Part shown: positions 17,978 through 27,966 of the stretch, in pieces | Layout: each line of letters starts with the position of its first letter | Numbering within the stretch: the first letter of the stretch is position 1 | Assembly: GCF_000365025.1 (NCBI RefSeq) | Contig: NZ_KB823011.1 | Coordinates: 124,001 to 188,000, forward strand | DNA length: 64,000 bases | DNA from: Robiginitomaculum antarcticum DSM 21748 | Lineage (GTDB): Bacteria > Pseudomonadota > Alphaproteobacteria > Caulobacterales > Maricaulaceae | Direction of reading: 5' to 3' | Notes under the pieces: generated by a model | What the model saw: only the letters and a program-made list of their open reading frames with translations | Told to the model about the DNA's origin: nothing | Databases searched by the model: none | Program-made: the position numbers and the translations under genes

Positions 17978-20900
17978 TTAATTATCAGCTTCATTAACGT
18001 CTTCTTTTTTAGTGTCCTTCGTATCGAACTCAATTCCCATCCATGAACCAACTTTGAGATGAGTTTCATTTTCTTGATCTAGGTTTTCTATGAGTTCATC
18101 TTTTACAGATTGATCCGATAGATTGTACGCCTTGATCAGTTGATCTTTGTATTGGGTTAGTAAACTCGAAGATTCTTCAGAGTCTGATGAGAGCAGAGGC
18201 AATGCGAACTTAAGTATAGCCACTTTCGGATGCGCCTCTAGCGGAAAAGAAAAATCTTCGTGCTGATACAAAGCAAAAAGGTTCACCAATTCAGCATTCG
18301 ACAACGTGTCTCTTGCTCCTAGGTATTTTACAACATCCTGTGTCCAAGAAGCTCTACTTTTTTCCTTCATTAATAGTGGAAAATTCGGCCACTTAAATTT
18401 GAGCGTCGATGGAGCAAAACCTTTATCAATAATTTGCTTAGTGACATCTAGTAGCGCTGGTCGAAGTGCTAGGGTTTTTACTCCATGAGGATAGCCCAAT
18501 TCTAGCAAAAGAAGGGCAGACTTTGCGATCTCATCCTCGCTGAGAAGAGACGCAACCCAACCATCCTTTTCAATAGTGTTGATATGACTTGCAATAATTT
18601 TCGGTATTTCATCCATTTTGGAAGGGTGTAACTGTTTTATCTTACGGACAAAGTTTTCTGGCAAACTCACACTACTCTTAGCCGGGTAGCGCTCTGCGAA
18701 ATATTCGGAATAGCCCGCAAATTTCTTCAACAACTCCAAAGACAACTCTTCACCCAATAGTTCAGTGTATGCATCGAATTTAATGCCTATATCTTTGATA
18801 ACTAATGCACCAAGGCCTCCGGGTGTAGCTACTCCATGTTTAAAAACCTCTTGATAGAAATTATTTGGTTCTTTGAGTTCAATAGCAAGGTCTGCTGTGG
18901 AATTCATGGAGCCATTGTTCGAAGTAAGCTTTGAGTAAATACTAACTTCCTTTTCAATATCCTGATGATTGTTATTGGTTCTATCGTTAAATAGAGAACA
19001 ATCCTCAACCATTGCGCCAAGATGCGGGTGGGTAGATACAGTCACGTTTTGAATATCACCACCAAAACTCTCCGTTTGATGGAATCGTAACTTGGCTGCA
19101 GTTTCGAAGTCTTTGGTCTTTACTGCAATAGAATAAAGTCGATAGACCACCCCACTATCATCAAGAATTTTCCAGTGAGTTTTTACAAAGTAGTTTTCAA
19201 CTAAGTTTAGTAAAGCTTTTGTCAGATTTAAGGCATTTTCTGCATCTTCCAAAGCATCAGTATTTAAGTGCTCCGCGATTAATTTAGTAAACACACTTGA
19301 CGTTGTTGACGGTAACGAGCGTCCAAATCTTAGCGTGAATTGATTAAGTTGCTCGGCGCTTTTCTCAATACGGCTCTCAAAGGGCGTGTTGAGCTTAGCT
19401 TCTAGCGGTATGTTTAGATCTTCAATTGGAGTGGAAAGCATTTCACTCTTTATGGAGGCCATTCCAAATATATGTTCTGGTGTCGGCCATTTTATCTCTT
19501 TTTCTTTTATAGTTTCTAAAGTGCTCTCAGTTGCGTGCTCTTCGACTGTTTGCAAAAATTTGCTGTAAACTGTAAACCATTGACGGCCATATGTATGATT
19601 TTCTTCATCTTCAGTGGCTTCATGATTTTGCAGCAATTCCTGCAAATACGCCTGAACTAAGAACGCGTATGAAGTCGCTTTGCTTGGATAGATCGCACCA
19701 AAATGCTCCAGTGGATACAGAAGGCCTTCCAATAATTCCGCCACGTCACTTATAGGATCTTTTTGACTCAGACTTGAAACGTGATTTACAAATGCTCCTA
19801 GAATATTATTTTTCTCATGATCACTTAATACGGTCAGCTCCTTAACTTGCATTAAACCTCTTAATATTGGTAAGTCGGTTCTATTGTCTAAGGAACCTAT
19901 CGACTCATCCACTGTAGCGAGCAATTGTGCAATAAAGCCAGGATGCCCTTCCATATCGACAAGAGCACTACTGTCTTCTCTAAACAAACTGTTGCGAATT
20001 TCGTCGCCGAGAAGCGCTTGATAAGCCAAGTCTGGCTCAACATTGAAATGTAACGCAGCGACAAATTTAGGCCAATCTATGTCTGATAGATGGCGGCTGG
20101 TGAACTTATCACCATATGCAGACTTTTTGAGAAGCTCAGAATTCCCCTCTATTGCACCACGTCTAAGAGAATATAGAGCAATCGCCATGATTGGAATATC
20201 ACCGTTCCCTCTAGTATTCCAAAGAGTGACCAATTCATTTATGAAGGACTTGATTAGTCTTGGGGATTCCTTTCTTTTGTTCATTAGCATCCAATGATTG
20301 AACAGTTGATATATTTTTACAGCGTCATCCTCAGAAATTTGCTTTCCAAATGCGTCTTCAATTTGAGATACAAAGAAAGATTTTACATCGGATATTACAG
20401 GAGCTGAGACCCGATATGTAGACATGAAAGTCTTGTGAAATATGTCCTCATTATGGGGGCCAAGTTCTGCATTCCCTGAATCATCACTGCGGGGATTAAC
20501 TAAGCAATTGAGGATATGTTTTTTATCATATGGAACAATTACAGTGATAGGATGATCTGACGAAGTTGGGCTGCTCGTCGAATAGGCGTAGAAAGTTCTT
20601 AATTCAGCCCATACGTCGGGTATATTATCTTCGGGCAGTCTATCAATATTGTCCAAAACGATAACAAAGCGCTTTTCTTTTTGGTTCTTACCATGTTTTA
20701 CCTTGGCAAGAATTTCGTTAAAGGTTTGACGAAATTCAGTGGAGGTCGGGTTTTCATCTCTAATGAATTGTTTGCGTGTGGTTTCTTTTGCTTGTCCCTT
20801 AATCAAAGACATCACCGCTGAACCAGCATCATTTTGGGCTTTCACATAATGATAACCCACTGAAAATAGAGCGACAATTAACGGTGAGATAGAGAGAAAA

Positions 20901-21469
20901 AGGAACGGTGCTAAAAGCCACCAATTCAGGCCTCCTTCTGCAGCTAGTTGCCACCGTGTTAATACCAGGAACAATGGAGTAATCAAAATTGCTACAAACA
21001 AGCACTTTGCAGTATTTGAAAATGCAGCACGATCTTGAGTCGTCGTAACAGTCTTTCGACTTCTAATTTTGTCGTTGAATTCCTTAAAGCTAGAATTGCT
21101 AATTAGCGCCTCGTCATTCAACCAATTTAGGAATGAGATCAAAAAAGCTCTCTTGAAGTCGTCTGTTTGATGGATCCACAAGTCAAATTCAAAAAACCGA
21201 TAGTCAAAGGAATTGGATGATTTAGAGTCGATGAAAGCTTTAGCAAGTTTAATTACGGTGGACTTACCGCTACCCCAATCTCCCTCTAAACCGATAGCGC
21301 CATCTTCATTTGCTAATTCAATTAGTCCATTAGCTAGAGCATTGGCGGTTCGCGTGTGTCCGGCGCCCGAGAAGAAGTCGCTTTCAGCCGGCAAGTCTGA
21401 AACTCTCTTGGCGAGCTGGAACTCGTTTTCATCACTTTTCTTCACGATGCCCCCCGGGCTATATTTCAA
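17978..21469 (-). CDS. KAP-family P-loop NTPase, membrane-associated
   Basis: A 1163-residue protein. The N-terminal KAP-type P-loop domain has Walker A at 63-70 (GDWGSGKS) and Walker B in RFVIVLDNIDRLPED (about 270-284). Two or more membrane helices (about 150-215) are inserted between them, the arrangement that defines KAP ATPases. The C-terminal ~750 residues are helical and unassigned. KAP proteins include PifA of plasmid F, which excludes phage T7, so a defence role is possible but unproven. Codon use is strikingly AT-rich (many AAA, GAA, ATT, TTA) against GC-richer neighbours, and the gene sits alone between typA and a conserved transporter, so recent transfer is likely. The start ATG at 21469 keeps the full domain. 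Confidence 0.85.
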   Translation of the reverse strand: MKYSPGGIVKKSDENEFQLAKRVSDLPAESDFFSGAGHTRTANALANGLIELANEDGAIGLEGDWGSGKSTVIKLAKAFIDSKSSNSFDYRFFEFDLWIHQTDDFKRAFLISFLNWLNDEALISNSSFKEFNDKIRSRKTVTTTQDRAAFSNTAKCLFVAILITPLFLVLTRWQLAAEGGLNWWLLAPFLFLSISPLIVALFSVGYHYVKAQNDAGSAVMSLIKGQAKETTRKQFIRDENPTSTEFRQTFNEILAKVKHGKNQKEKRFVIVLDNIDRLPEDNIPDVWAELRTFYAYSTSSPTSSDHPITVIVPYDKKHILNCLVNPRSDDSGNAELGPHNEDIFHKTFMSTYRVSAPVISDVKSFFVSQIEDAFGKQISEDDAVKIYQLFNHWMLMNKRKESPRLIKSFINELVTLWNTRGNGDIPIMAIALYSLRRGAIEGNSELLKKSAYGDKFTSRHLSDIDWPKFVAALHFNVEPDLAYQALLGDEIRNSLFREDSSALVDMEGHPGFIAQLLATVDESIGSLDNRTDLPILRGLMQVKELTVLSDHEKNNILGAFVNHVSSLSQKDPISDVAELLEGLLYPLEHFGAIYPSKATSYAFLVQAYLQELLQNHEATEDEENHTYGRQWFTVYSKFLQTVEEHATESTLETIKEKEIKWPTPEHIFGMASIKSEMLSTPIEDLNIPLEAKLNTPFESRIEKSAEQLNQFTLRFGRSLPSTTSSVFTKLIAEHLNTDALEDAENALNLTKALLNLVENYFVKTHWKILDDSGVVYRLYSIAVKTKDFETAAKLRFHQTESFGGDIQNVTVSTHPHLGAMVEDCSLFNDRTNNNHQDIEKEVSIYSKLTSNNGSMNSTADLAIELKEPNNFYQEVFKHGVATPGGLGALVIKDIGIKFDAYTELLGEELSLELLKKFAGYSEYFAERYPAKSSVSLPENFVRKIKQLHPSKMDEIPKIIASHINTIEKDGWVASLLSEDEIAKSALLLLELGYPHGVKTLALRPALLDVTKQIIDKGFAPSTLKFKWPNFPLLMKEKSRASWTQDVVKYLGARDTLSNAELVNLFALYQHEDFSFPLEAHPKVAILKFALPLLSSDSEESSSLLTQYKDQLIKAYNLSDQSVKDELIENLDQENETHLKVGSWMGIEFDTKDTKKEDVNEADN

Positions 21470-21727
21470 GACACTTTAAATAAAAACATTCGCAACTACA
21501 GATAAGTACGACTTGGTTGGTTACAAGTCTTGAACGAATTTAAACATTGAACTTTTGAAACTCACCGCCCAATATCTTAATCAGAACTACGTCCATGAGG
21601 AGCCGAGTACAGATTAGAGCTAAGAGCTTATTATGGAGAAATTAACATCTAAGTGAGGTCTTCTCATAAAGGCCCGCTACACCCACATATCAGACACCAC
21701 TTTCCCCACTTTAACCCACGCGTCACA
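21470..21727. other. Intergenic flank of the KAP gene
   Basis: About 260 bases, AT-rich near the KAP start and GC-richer toward the exporter gene. It probably holds the KAP promoter (minus strand). I see no inverted terminal repeats, tRNA or integrase remnant. The open frame that crosses into the exporter on the plus strand is a shadow. Confidence 0.5.
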
Positions 21728-22366
21728 TCACCCTGCAAGCAGCGGCTTCAGTCCAATCCACAGCACGAAGAGTGCGGTTGCAAATATCACCGCGCCGAGA
21801 AACAGGTTCAGGGCGCGGCCGGTTTTTTGGCCTGCGAGGATGCGGTTTATGGTTCCGCCCATCCCGGCCCAGAGCGCATTGCCAATAAACCCCGTGGCTA
21901 TAAAGACGGCGATAATGATCGCGGTGCGCAGCCAGAAACTCTCCGCCAGTCCGGTAAAGCTTGCCGCAGCGCCAAAGGCAAAGACGAGCCCCTTGGGATT
22001 GACCCATTGAAACAAAGTCGCCTCAATAAATCCGAGCGGACGGGTCGGGGCGGGTTTGGCCTTCGTCCCTTCCATGGACTTGGCTGCGGGCTTAACATAA
22101 CCCCAAGCCAGCCCCATTAGCCAAAGCGCACCGATAATGGATATAATCGGGAGCAGGGCAGGCAGGGCCTGCACCACTGCGCCAAGGCCGAGACAGGCGG
22201 CGAGCAGTAGCGTGCCAAACCCGGCCGCAACGCCAAAAATATAGGGAATACAGCGGCGAAATCCAAAGGTGACGCCCTGGCTCATCAAGATCAGATTATT
22301 CGGTCCGGGCGTGATGGATCCGGAGGCGGTGAAGGCCAACAACCCCCAAAATAACGCAACATCCAT
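21728..22366 (-). CDS. LysE/RhtB-family amino-acid exporter
   Basis: An inner-membrane protein of 212 residues with about six hydrophobic helices. The N-terminal SGSITPGPNNLILMSQG, followed by a Gly-rich helix, is typical of the RhtB/LysE family, which exports amino acids such as homoserine, threonine or lysine. The substrate cannot be read from sequence. The stop-to-start distance to the next upstream gene (22370) is three bases, so the two form a unit. Confidence 0.93.
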   Translation of the reverse strand: MDVALFWGLLAFTASGSITPGPNNLILMSQGVTFGFRRCIPYIFGVAAGFGTLLLAACLGLGAVVQALPALLPIISIIGALWLMGLAWGYVKPAAKSMEGTKAKPAPTRPLGFIEATLFQWVNPKGLVFAFGAAASFTGLAESFWLRTAIIIAVFIATGFIGNALWAGMGGTINRILAGQKTGRALNLFLGAVIFATALFVLWIGLKPLLAG

Positions 22367-22369
22367 GGA

Positions 22370-22705
22370 TTAGGTGCGCCGCCCCAACAGGGTCTGCCAG
22401 ACATCGCCGCGCGTTTGGATCAGCAGAAACAGAATATAGAGGAGCGGGACAATATTGCCGAGCACCAGCATCAGCGCGATAATGAGGACAGCTTTGAGGC
22501 CAAACCCGTCACGGTAAATAATCCATCCGGCGAGAATTAAAAACCCGGCATAAAGATCGGCGAAGACCATCAGCGCTGTGCGGTCATTGGCCATGTCTTT
22601 GAACTTGGCCCATTCCGCGCCAAGGCTGTCCATGCTGTGAATGCCCCATGCCAGAATGGCGGCGTAAATGACCAAGACGAAGGCGATATAAAATCCAGCG
22701 CGCAT
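22370..22705 (-). CDS. Small integral membrane protein, unknown function
   Basis: A protein of 111 residues with three or four hydrophobic helices (about 4-22, 45-63 and 68-97) separated by short polar stretches, ending in a basic tail. I do not recognise a named family with confidence. It lies directly upstream of the RhtB-type exporter on the same strand with a three-base gap, so a shared transcript is very likely. A loose inverted repeat (CACTCTAA...TTAGAGTG, 22746-22778) separates it from the TerB-like gene. Confidence 0.7.
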   Translation of the reverse strand: MRAGFYIAFVLVIYAAILAWGIHSMDSLGAEWAKFKDMANDRTALMVFADLYAGFLILAGWIIYRDGFGLKAVLIIALMLVLGNIVPLLYILFLLIQTRGDVWQTLLGRRT

Positions 22706-22796
22706 AATATTTTATCCTAATTTACCGTGGCAGTTTACAATAGGCACTCTAAAATCATGTCAGATAATCGCTTAGAGTGAAAGATAATTGCGCGGC

Positions 22797-23264
22797 CTAC
22801 TCTGTCGGGCCTGTTTTGATAAATGGCGGCCTAAAGCCCCATATCGCCGCAGCCGAGCGGATATAATCGGACTCAGAGGCGTGATAATCTTTATCGCTGA
22901 CGGCGATGTGGATAATGGCGTCGAACACGGCTTCGCGCAGGGCGGGGTCGGTGACGCTGGCAAAAGCCTTTAATATGACGGTATTTTTTCCGCGGCCTTT
23001 AATTTCGGCAATAATTTCAGGCCGCTGCGCGCCATACCAGTCGGCCAGCCAATCGGCGTTAGGCGGATCATATCCCGCCAGCGGGGCGAGGCCCTGCGCG
23101 TATTCGGTAAAGGCCAGTAGCTCCGCCTCGCGCTCCCGGCCGTCAATAATGACGGTAATCGCCAGAATGCGCAGGACGTTCATCCAGTCTTTGATTTTAC
23201 CCGGCAAGGATATCTCTCCCCATGTCACACCCATTTGTATAAGAGCCGGGACCGCTTCATTCAA
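22797..23264 (-). CDS. TerB-like domain protein
   Basis: A cytoplasmic, mostly helical protein of 155 residues. The pattern [19 protein letters not shown] near residue 40 and [21 protein letters not shown] near residue 125 resembles the acidic, metal-binding helical pairs of TerB-like proteins (tellurite-resistance and related membrane-stress proteins). No other ter genes are nearby, so tellurite resistance should not be assumed. The gene runs opposite to the antiporter gene; an apparent upstream extension of the antiporter frame overlaps it antisense and is not real. Confidence 0.75.
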   Translation of the reverse strand: MNEAVPALIQMGVTWGEISLPGKIKDWMNVLRILAITVIIDGREREAELLAFTEYAQGLAPLAGYDPPNADWLADWYGAQRPEIIAEIKGRGKNTVILKAFASVTDPALREAVFDAIIHIAVSDKDYHASESDYIRSAAAIWGFRPPFIKTGPTE

Positions 23265-23388
23265 GCACTCTGAAGGGTATGGCGCGCTTGGAAACGGCCA
23301 TTCAGTTTTTTGCTGTGACGCGCAGGCTACCGCTTTACCTGCGCGCAGTCATAGGCCAGAACAGCATGTAAATTGCCCCGGGGGACCT

Positions 23389-24735
23389 ATGCTGTCTGTA
23401 TTTGAAATCGCTGCTCTCTTATTATCTTTGTCGGCTTTATTTGGCTGGATCAATCACGCCTATATTAAGCTGCCGCACACGATCGGGCTTTTATTAATGG
23501 CGCTCATCGCGTCATTCGTCTTAATTGCCGTGGAACACTTTGCGCCGGGCATCTCTATTACCGACAGCCTTGAAGGCGTGCTTCTCCAAATTGATTTTAA
23601 TGAAACCCTGATGAAAGGCATGCTCGGCTTTCTGCTCTTTGCAGGGGCGCTGCACGTCGATTTTGACAAATTGCGTGATGCCAAATGGGTCATCGCGGCG
23701 ATGGCGACGATTGGCATATTGCTCTCGACCTTCATTGTCGGCGGCGGGACTTGGGCGCTGGCGCAACTCTTCGGTATAAATTTACCCTTTATCTGGGCGC
23801 TGGTGTTCGGCGCGCTAATCAGCCCGACCGATCCTGTCGCCGTGCTGTCCATTTTAAAAACTGTGCAGCTTCCAGAAAAGCTGGAGACAAAAATAGCAGG
23901 TGAGAGCTTGTTTAATGACGGGGTCGGTGTTGTCGTTTTTACAATCATTCTGGCCATTGCTGTCGGGACTGGCGGGGCGGATGCCTCTCACGCGTCTGCG
24001 GCCGCATCCGGGCCCGGCGGAATCGGCCTCTTTGATATTGTTGAACTCTTCGTTGTCGACGCCATAGGCGGGGCCGCGCTCGGATTTTTGATGGGCTGGA
24101 TCGGCTATAAAATGATGAAGCGTATTGATGAACACGCCGTTGAAGTGCTGATCAGTCTGGCGTTGGTGGCTGGGACATATGCAGTGGCGCAGCGTATCGA
24201 AATCCTCAGCCATCATTTGTCTGGCCCTATCGCCGTTGTCGTTGCGGGGCTGATGATCGGCAATAAAGGCGCGGCCTTTGCGATGAGTGAGCAGACCAAA
24301 ACCGCCTTATTCAGTTTCTGGGAAATGGTGGATGAAATCCTCAATTCCGTACTGTTCCTGCTGATCGGTCTGGAGTTTCTGGTCATCGGCCTTGCGCCGG
24401 ATTATGCTTTGCTGGCGCTGCTCGCGATACCGCTGGTTCTGCTTGCCCGCCTCTGCGCAGTCTATGTCCCGATGAAACTCGTTGGCGCATTTCGCGACTT
24501 TACCAAAGGGGCGGTGCCGGTGTTGACATGGGGCGGCGTACGCGGCGGGATCAGCGTAGCCCTCGCTTTGTCTCTACCCAATAATGAGTACAAACCGCTC
24601 ATTCTTACCGTGACTTATGGCGTCGTGATATTCTCTGTAATCGTTCAAGGCCTGACTATCAAACGCGTCATAGAAAAAACGGTCAAGCCGGACCTCTTCG
24701 ACGCTGCGGCGGCAAAAGGCAAGGACGGGCATTAG
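23389..24735 (+). CDS. CPA1-family Na+/H+ antiporter (NhaP type)
   Basis: An inner-membrane cation/proton antiporter of 448 residues with about twelve helices. The ion-binding motif [12 protein letters not shown] and the paired [15 protein letters not shown] are the family hallmarks, and [16 protein letters not shown] lies in the C-terminal half. The start at 23389 (ATG, preceded by GGGGGAC) gives [11 protein letters not shown]. The frame remains open to 22906, but that upstream part is non-membrane, Arg/Ser-rich and antisense to the TerB-like gene, so it is excluded. It ends three bases before the end of the convergent pyruvate-kinase gene. Confidence 0.94.
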   Translation: MLSVFEIAALLLSLSALFGWINHAYIKLPHTIGLLLMALIASFVLIAVEHFAPGISITDSLEGVLLQIDFNETLMKGMLGFLLFAGALHVDFDKLRDAKWVIAAMATIGILLSTFIVGGGTWALAQLFGINLPFIWALVFGALISPTDPVAVLSILKTVQLPEKLETKIAGESLFNDGVGVVVFTIILAIAVGTGGADASHASAAASGPGGIGLFDIVELFVVDAIGGAALGFLMGWIGYKMMKRIDEHAVEVLISLALVAGTYAVAQRIEILSHHLSGPIAVVVAGLMIGNKGAAFAMSEQTKTALFSFWEMVDEILNSVLFLLIGLEFLVIGLAPDYALLALLAIPLVLLARLCAVYVPMKLVGAFRDFTKGAVPVLTWGGVRGGISVALALSLPNNEYKPLILTVTYGVVIFSVIVQGLTIKRVIEKTVKPDLFDAAAAKGKDGH

Positions 24736-24737
24736 GG

Positions 24738-26147
24738 CTATTCCACCACGCCAATTTTAAGCGTATTAGTCGTGCCCGGCTGTCCGAAGGGTATGCCGGC
24801 GGAGACAAGAACGGTATCACCTTTTTTGAGTCCAAGCTCCGACTTTGCAAGGGCATTAATACTGCCCAGCATGTCGTCGAAATTGACCGGATCTTTAAGG
24901 ATGATTGGCGTCACGCCCCAGGTCAACGCCATGCGCGAGGCAATATGCTTATGGGGAGTCAGGCCGATAATGGGGCAGGGCGGGCGCGTGCGGGCAATAC
25001 GCTTTACGGTGGATCCGGAGCTGGTATAGCCGAATACGGCCTTAGCTTCCAGCGTATGCGCGATGGTGTGAATTGAGGCGCTGATTGCGTCTTCTGCTGT
25101 GGTGCGGCGGTTGATTTTATCGCCTTTGAAGCCCTCCCAGAAATCTGGGTCGCCTTCGGCGGCGCGGATGATGCGGTCCATAATGGCCACTGTTGTTGCG
25201 GGGTGACGGCCTACGGCCGTTTCGGCCGAGAGCATTACAGCGTCCGCCCCCTGATACATGGCTGTGGCGACGTCAGAAGCTTCGGCGCGCGTTGGCGTCG
25301 GGCTGTCGATCATAGACTCCAGCATGTGTGTGGCGACAATCACCGGACGGCCGAGGCGCCGGGCAACCTGGATGATGCGGCGCTGCACAACCGGAACCTG
25401 TTCCAGCGGAAGCTCGACGCCCAGGTCGCCGCGCGCAACCATCACACCATCAGAAGCGCGGACAATCTCTTCGATATCGTCAACGGCGCTGGGCTTTTCG
25501 ATTTTTACAATGAGCCCCGCCCGGCCTTTGATAATCTCTTGCGCATTGGTCACATCTTCAACGGTTTGGACAAAGGACAAGGCAATGAAATCAACGTTTT
25601 TGGACAACGCAAAAACCATATCCTTGCGGTCCTTGTCTGTCATGGCCGAGACCGGCAGCACAGCGCCGATCACATTGACGCCTTTACGGTTTCCAAGCTT
25701 GCCGGGGACTTCGACAATGGCGGTTATGTCTTTGCCGACCGCCGTGACTTTGACCGATAGTTTTCCATCATCAAATTTAAGATAACATCCCGGTTTAAGC
25801 GCTAATAAAAGCTCAGGATGGGGCATATAAATGACGCCGTCGCCGCCTTCATCATCGCCAATTTTAATCGTGACGGTTTGGCCGTAGCGCAGCTCTATGT
25901 GATCATCTGAAAACGTCGCGACGCGGATTTTCGGCCCCTGCATATCGGCGACGATGGCAATGGGCCGGCCGCGCCGCGTTTCGATCTCGCGAATTGCGTC
26001 GACAACCTTGCCGTGCCCTTCATGCTTACCATGCGAGAAATTGAGCCGGAACACATCCACGCCGACATCTGAAAGTAATTCCAGATTGGAGGGTGCGGCG
26101 CTGGCCGGCCCGACTGTGGCGACGATTTTAGCAAGGCGGTTTCTCAT
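24738..26147 (-). CDS. pyk: Pyruvate kinase
   Basis: Converts phosphoenolpyruvate and ADP to pyruvate and ATP, the last step of glycolysis and of the Entner-Doudoroff route. The 469-residue protein begins KIVATVGPASA and has RLNFSHGKHEGH, the catalytic Lys in LIVKIEKPSAV, the metal-binding VARGDLGVELPLEQVP and THMLESMI. The C-terminal allosteric domain is present. A 22-bp near-palindrome (26194-26215) lies about 50 bp upstream of its start and may be an operator for sugar control. Confidence 0.97.
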   Translation of the reverse strand: MRNRLAKIVATVGPASAAPSNLELLSDVGVDVFRLNFSHGKHEGHGKVVDAIREIETRRGRPIAIVADMQGPKIRVATFSDDHIELRYGQTVTIKIGDDEGGDGVIYMPHPELLLALKPGCYLKFDDGKLSVKVTAVGKDITAIVEVPGKLGNRKGVNVIGAVLPVSAMTDKDRKDMVFALSKNVDFIALSFVQTVEDVTNAQEIIKGRAGLIVKIEKPSAVDDIEEIVRASDGVMVARGDLGVELPLEQVPVVQRRIIQVARRLGRPVIVATHMLESMIDSPTPTRAEASDVATAMYQGADAVMLSAETAVGRHPATTVAIMDRIIRAAEGDPDFWEGFKGDKINRRTTAEDAISASIHTIAHTLEAKAVFGYTSSGSTVKRIARTRPPCPIIGLTPHKHIASRMALTWGVTPIILKDPVNFDDMLGSINALAKSELGLKKGDTVLVSAGIPFGQPGTTNTLKIGVVE

Positions 26148-26197
26148 GAGGTCTCCCAGTATATTTTGCCGGTGTCTAACCGATTCAGGTTTAAAAT

Positions 26198-26211
26198 GAC
26201 AGCGCTATCAT
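26198..26211. promoter_or_regulatory. Candidate LacI-family operator between pyk and degP
   Basis: TGACAGCGCTATCA sits in a longer near-palindrome, with AAAA on the left and TTTT on the right and only one mismatched pair in 22 bases. The central GCGC and TGA...TCA arms follow the usual LacI-family operator pattern. It lies about 50 bp upstream of pyk and about 100 bp upstream of degP. A perfect version occurs at 59920-59933. Confidence 0.55.
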
Positions 26212-26309
26212 TTTAGGCGGGCGCTTTGAATGTCCGCTGCAATATGACGGATTTTTAAGACCGTAGACAGTTTTAACATTCTAAAATAAGTCAAAATATG
26301 GAGAATCCT

Positions 26310-27713
26310 ATGAAAACTTATCTTGTAAGCGCCGCCTTTACTGCGCTGTCGCTCAGTCTTGTCCCGCAAATTGCACATGCCCAGATGGCGATGGACGCAA
26401 AACGCGGCGTCGTTACCATGGCTCCGACTGTTGAGCGCACTGTTCCGGCGGTTGTGTCCATTCGCGTCACCAGCCGTAAGAGCAGCGGCACAACAGCCAT
26501 GATGCTTCCGCCGCAGTTGCGCGATATGCTGCCCGAAGGCCTGCTAGAGCAGCAGCCCCGTCAGCGCGATGCTGTCAGCGCCGGATCCGGAGTCATTGTC
26601 GATGCGCGCAAGGGCCATATTCTGACCAACCATCACGTCATTGACGGCGCAAAAGACATTGCGATCACGCTGCATGACGGCCGCCAATTTGACGCCGAAA
26701 TTATCGGCAGCGACGATAAAACCGATCTGGCGCTCATCAAGATCGACGCTAAGGACTTAAAAGCGATTACATTTGCCGATGCCAAAAATGTCAAAGTCGG
26801 CGATTATGCCATCGCCATCGGTAATCCCTTCGGTGTTGGCCTGACCGTCACGACCGGCATCGTGTCCGGCATGGAGCGTTATAGTGGCAGCCGCGATAAA
26901 TATGAGAATTTTATCCAAACCGATGCCTCAATTAATCCGGGTAATTCCGGCGGTGCTTTGGTCAATTCCAAAGGCGAGCTGATCGGGATAAATAGCTCGA
27001 TCATCTCGCGTTCGGGAACCAGCTCTGGCGTGGGCTTTGCCGTTCCTGTCGATATGGCGCAAAACGTCATGGCGCAGCTGCTCGAATATGGCGAGGTGCG
27101 CCGCGGGCGTATTGGCGTGGTCATACAGGACGTTACGCCCGGCCTCGCTAAAGCGCTGGATTTGAAAGTAAAAAAAGGCGCGCTGATCGCCGAAGTGGCT
27201 GAAGGCAGTCCGGCTGATCTGGCTGGTTTGAAGGCGGGAGATGTCGTAACGACATTTGACGGCGAGGCGATTGAAAGCTCGCGGGATCTGCGCAATGCTG
27301 TCGGCTTTGTTCCGCTCGGAAAAACCAGCAAGCTGAGCTATAATCGCGACGGAAAAACGCGTAAAACCTCAATCGGCGTCGAAGCCATTACCGAGGATGA
27401 TCTTCCTGTCGATAACGATGCTATGGAGGACATACCTGAACCGGGTACGGCTAAATTTCGTGGTGCGACGGTGATGAATATCCCCGGTGAGATATCCCCC
27501 AGCGGAGGTAATGACGGCGTTGTTATTAGCAATGTTGAACGCACAAGCGCCGCCGACGAAGCCGGATTAAGACGCGGCGATATTGTCCGCGAGATTAATC
27601 GCCGCGAAATCACCGATGTGGACGATTTCTCGACCCTGATTGACGGTAAGTCCGGCGTAGTGGCTCTCACCGTGCAGCGCGGACGCAGTCAAATTTTTGT
27701 TGCGATCGAATAA
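26310..27713 (+). CDS. DegP/Do-like periplasmic serine protease
   Basis: A complete S1C protease of 467 residues. The ATG at 26310 is chosen because GGAG lies six bases upstream and it yields a clean signal peptide (MKTYLV...IAHAQ, cut near residue 25). The catalytic triad is His109 (TNHHVID), Asp139 (KTDLALIK) and Ser213 (NPGNSGGAL). Two PDZ domains follow, at about 270-355 and 395-465. It is a paralogue of the truncated protease at the window start but is not next to a two-component system. The shared upstream region with pyk carries a LacI-type palindrome. Confidence 0.95.
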   Translation: MKTYLVSAAFTALSLSLVPQIAHAQMAMDAKRGVVTMAPTVERTVPAVVSIRVTSRKSSGTTAMMLPPQLRDMLPEGLLEQQPRQRDAVSAGSGVIVDARKGHILTNHHVIDGAKDIAITLHDGRQFDAEIIGSDDKTDLALIKIDAKDLKAITFADAKNVKVGDYAIAIGNPFGVGLTVTTGIVSGMERYSGSRDKYENFIQTDASINPGNSGGALVNSKGELIGINSSIISRSGTSSGVGFAVPVDMAQNVMAQLLEYGEVRRGRIGVVIQDVTPGLAKALDLKVKKGALIAEVAEGSPADLAGLKAGDVVTTFDGEAIESSRDLRNAVGFVPLGKTSKLSYNRDGKTRKTSIGVEAITEDDLPVDNDAMEDIPEPGTAKFRGATVMNIPGEISPSGGNDGVVISNVERTSAADEAGLRRGDIVREINRREITDVDDFSTLIDGKSGVVALTVQRGRSQIFVAIE

Positions 27714-27966
27714 TTTTGATAAGCACTATGTGTGATATATTTCCGGATTGCAGTCTCTAAAGCAGTCCGTATCAAAATGGCCATAGCGGTCTTGTCGCAA
27801 CATATAGCTCGGATATCTTTGAGTGAAAGATTAGAGCGTGAGCGTTTAAATGTCCGGAATATGGAGCGCTTTCTCGGCTGAGTTCTCGTGATTCGGCTAG
27901 GGAAACCCAACATCGCGCATAAACAGATGCGCAAGGTTTATAAAGCGCTGGGTTTGGACGTGAAAG
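27714..27966. other. Intergenic between degP and ssrA
   Basis: Apart from the transposase-like scrap at 27891-27971 I see no gene. A minus-strand frame of 81 codons covers the region, but it lacks a ribosome-binding site and a recognisable domain. Confidence 0.5.

Noticed and set aside
21653-22120. Plus-strand frame of 155 codons
   Set aside because: It is the antisense shadow of the exporter gene.
22906-23388. Upstream extension of the Na+/H+ antiporter frame
   Set aside because: It is antisense to the TerB-like gene, lacks membrane character, and a good ribosome-binding site precedes the ATG at 23389.
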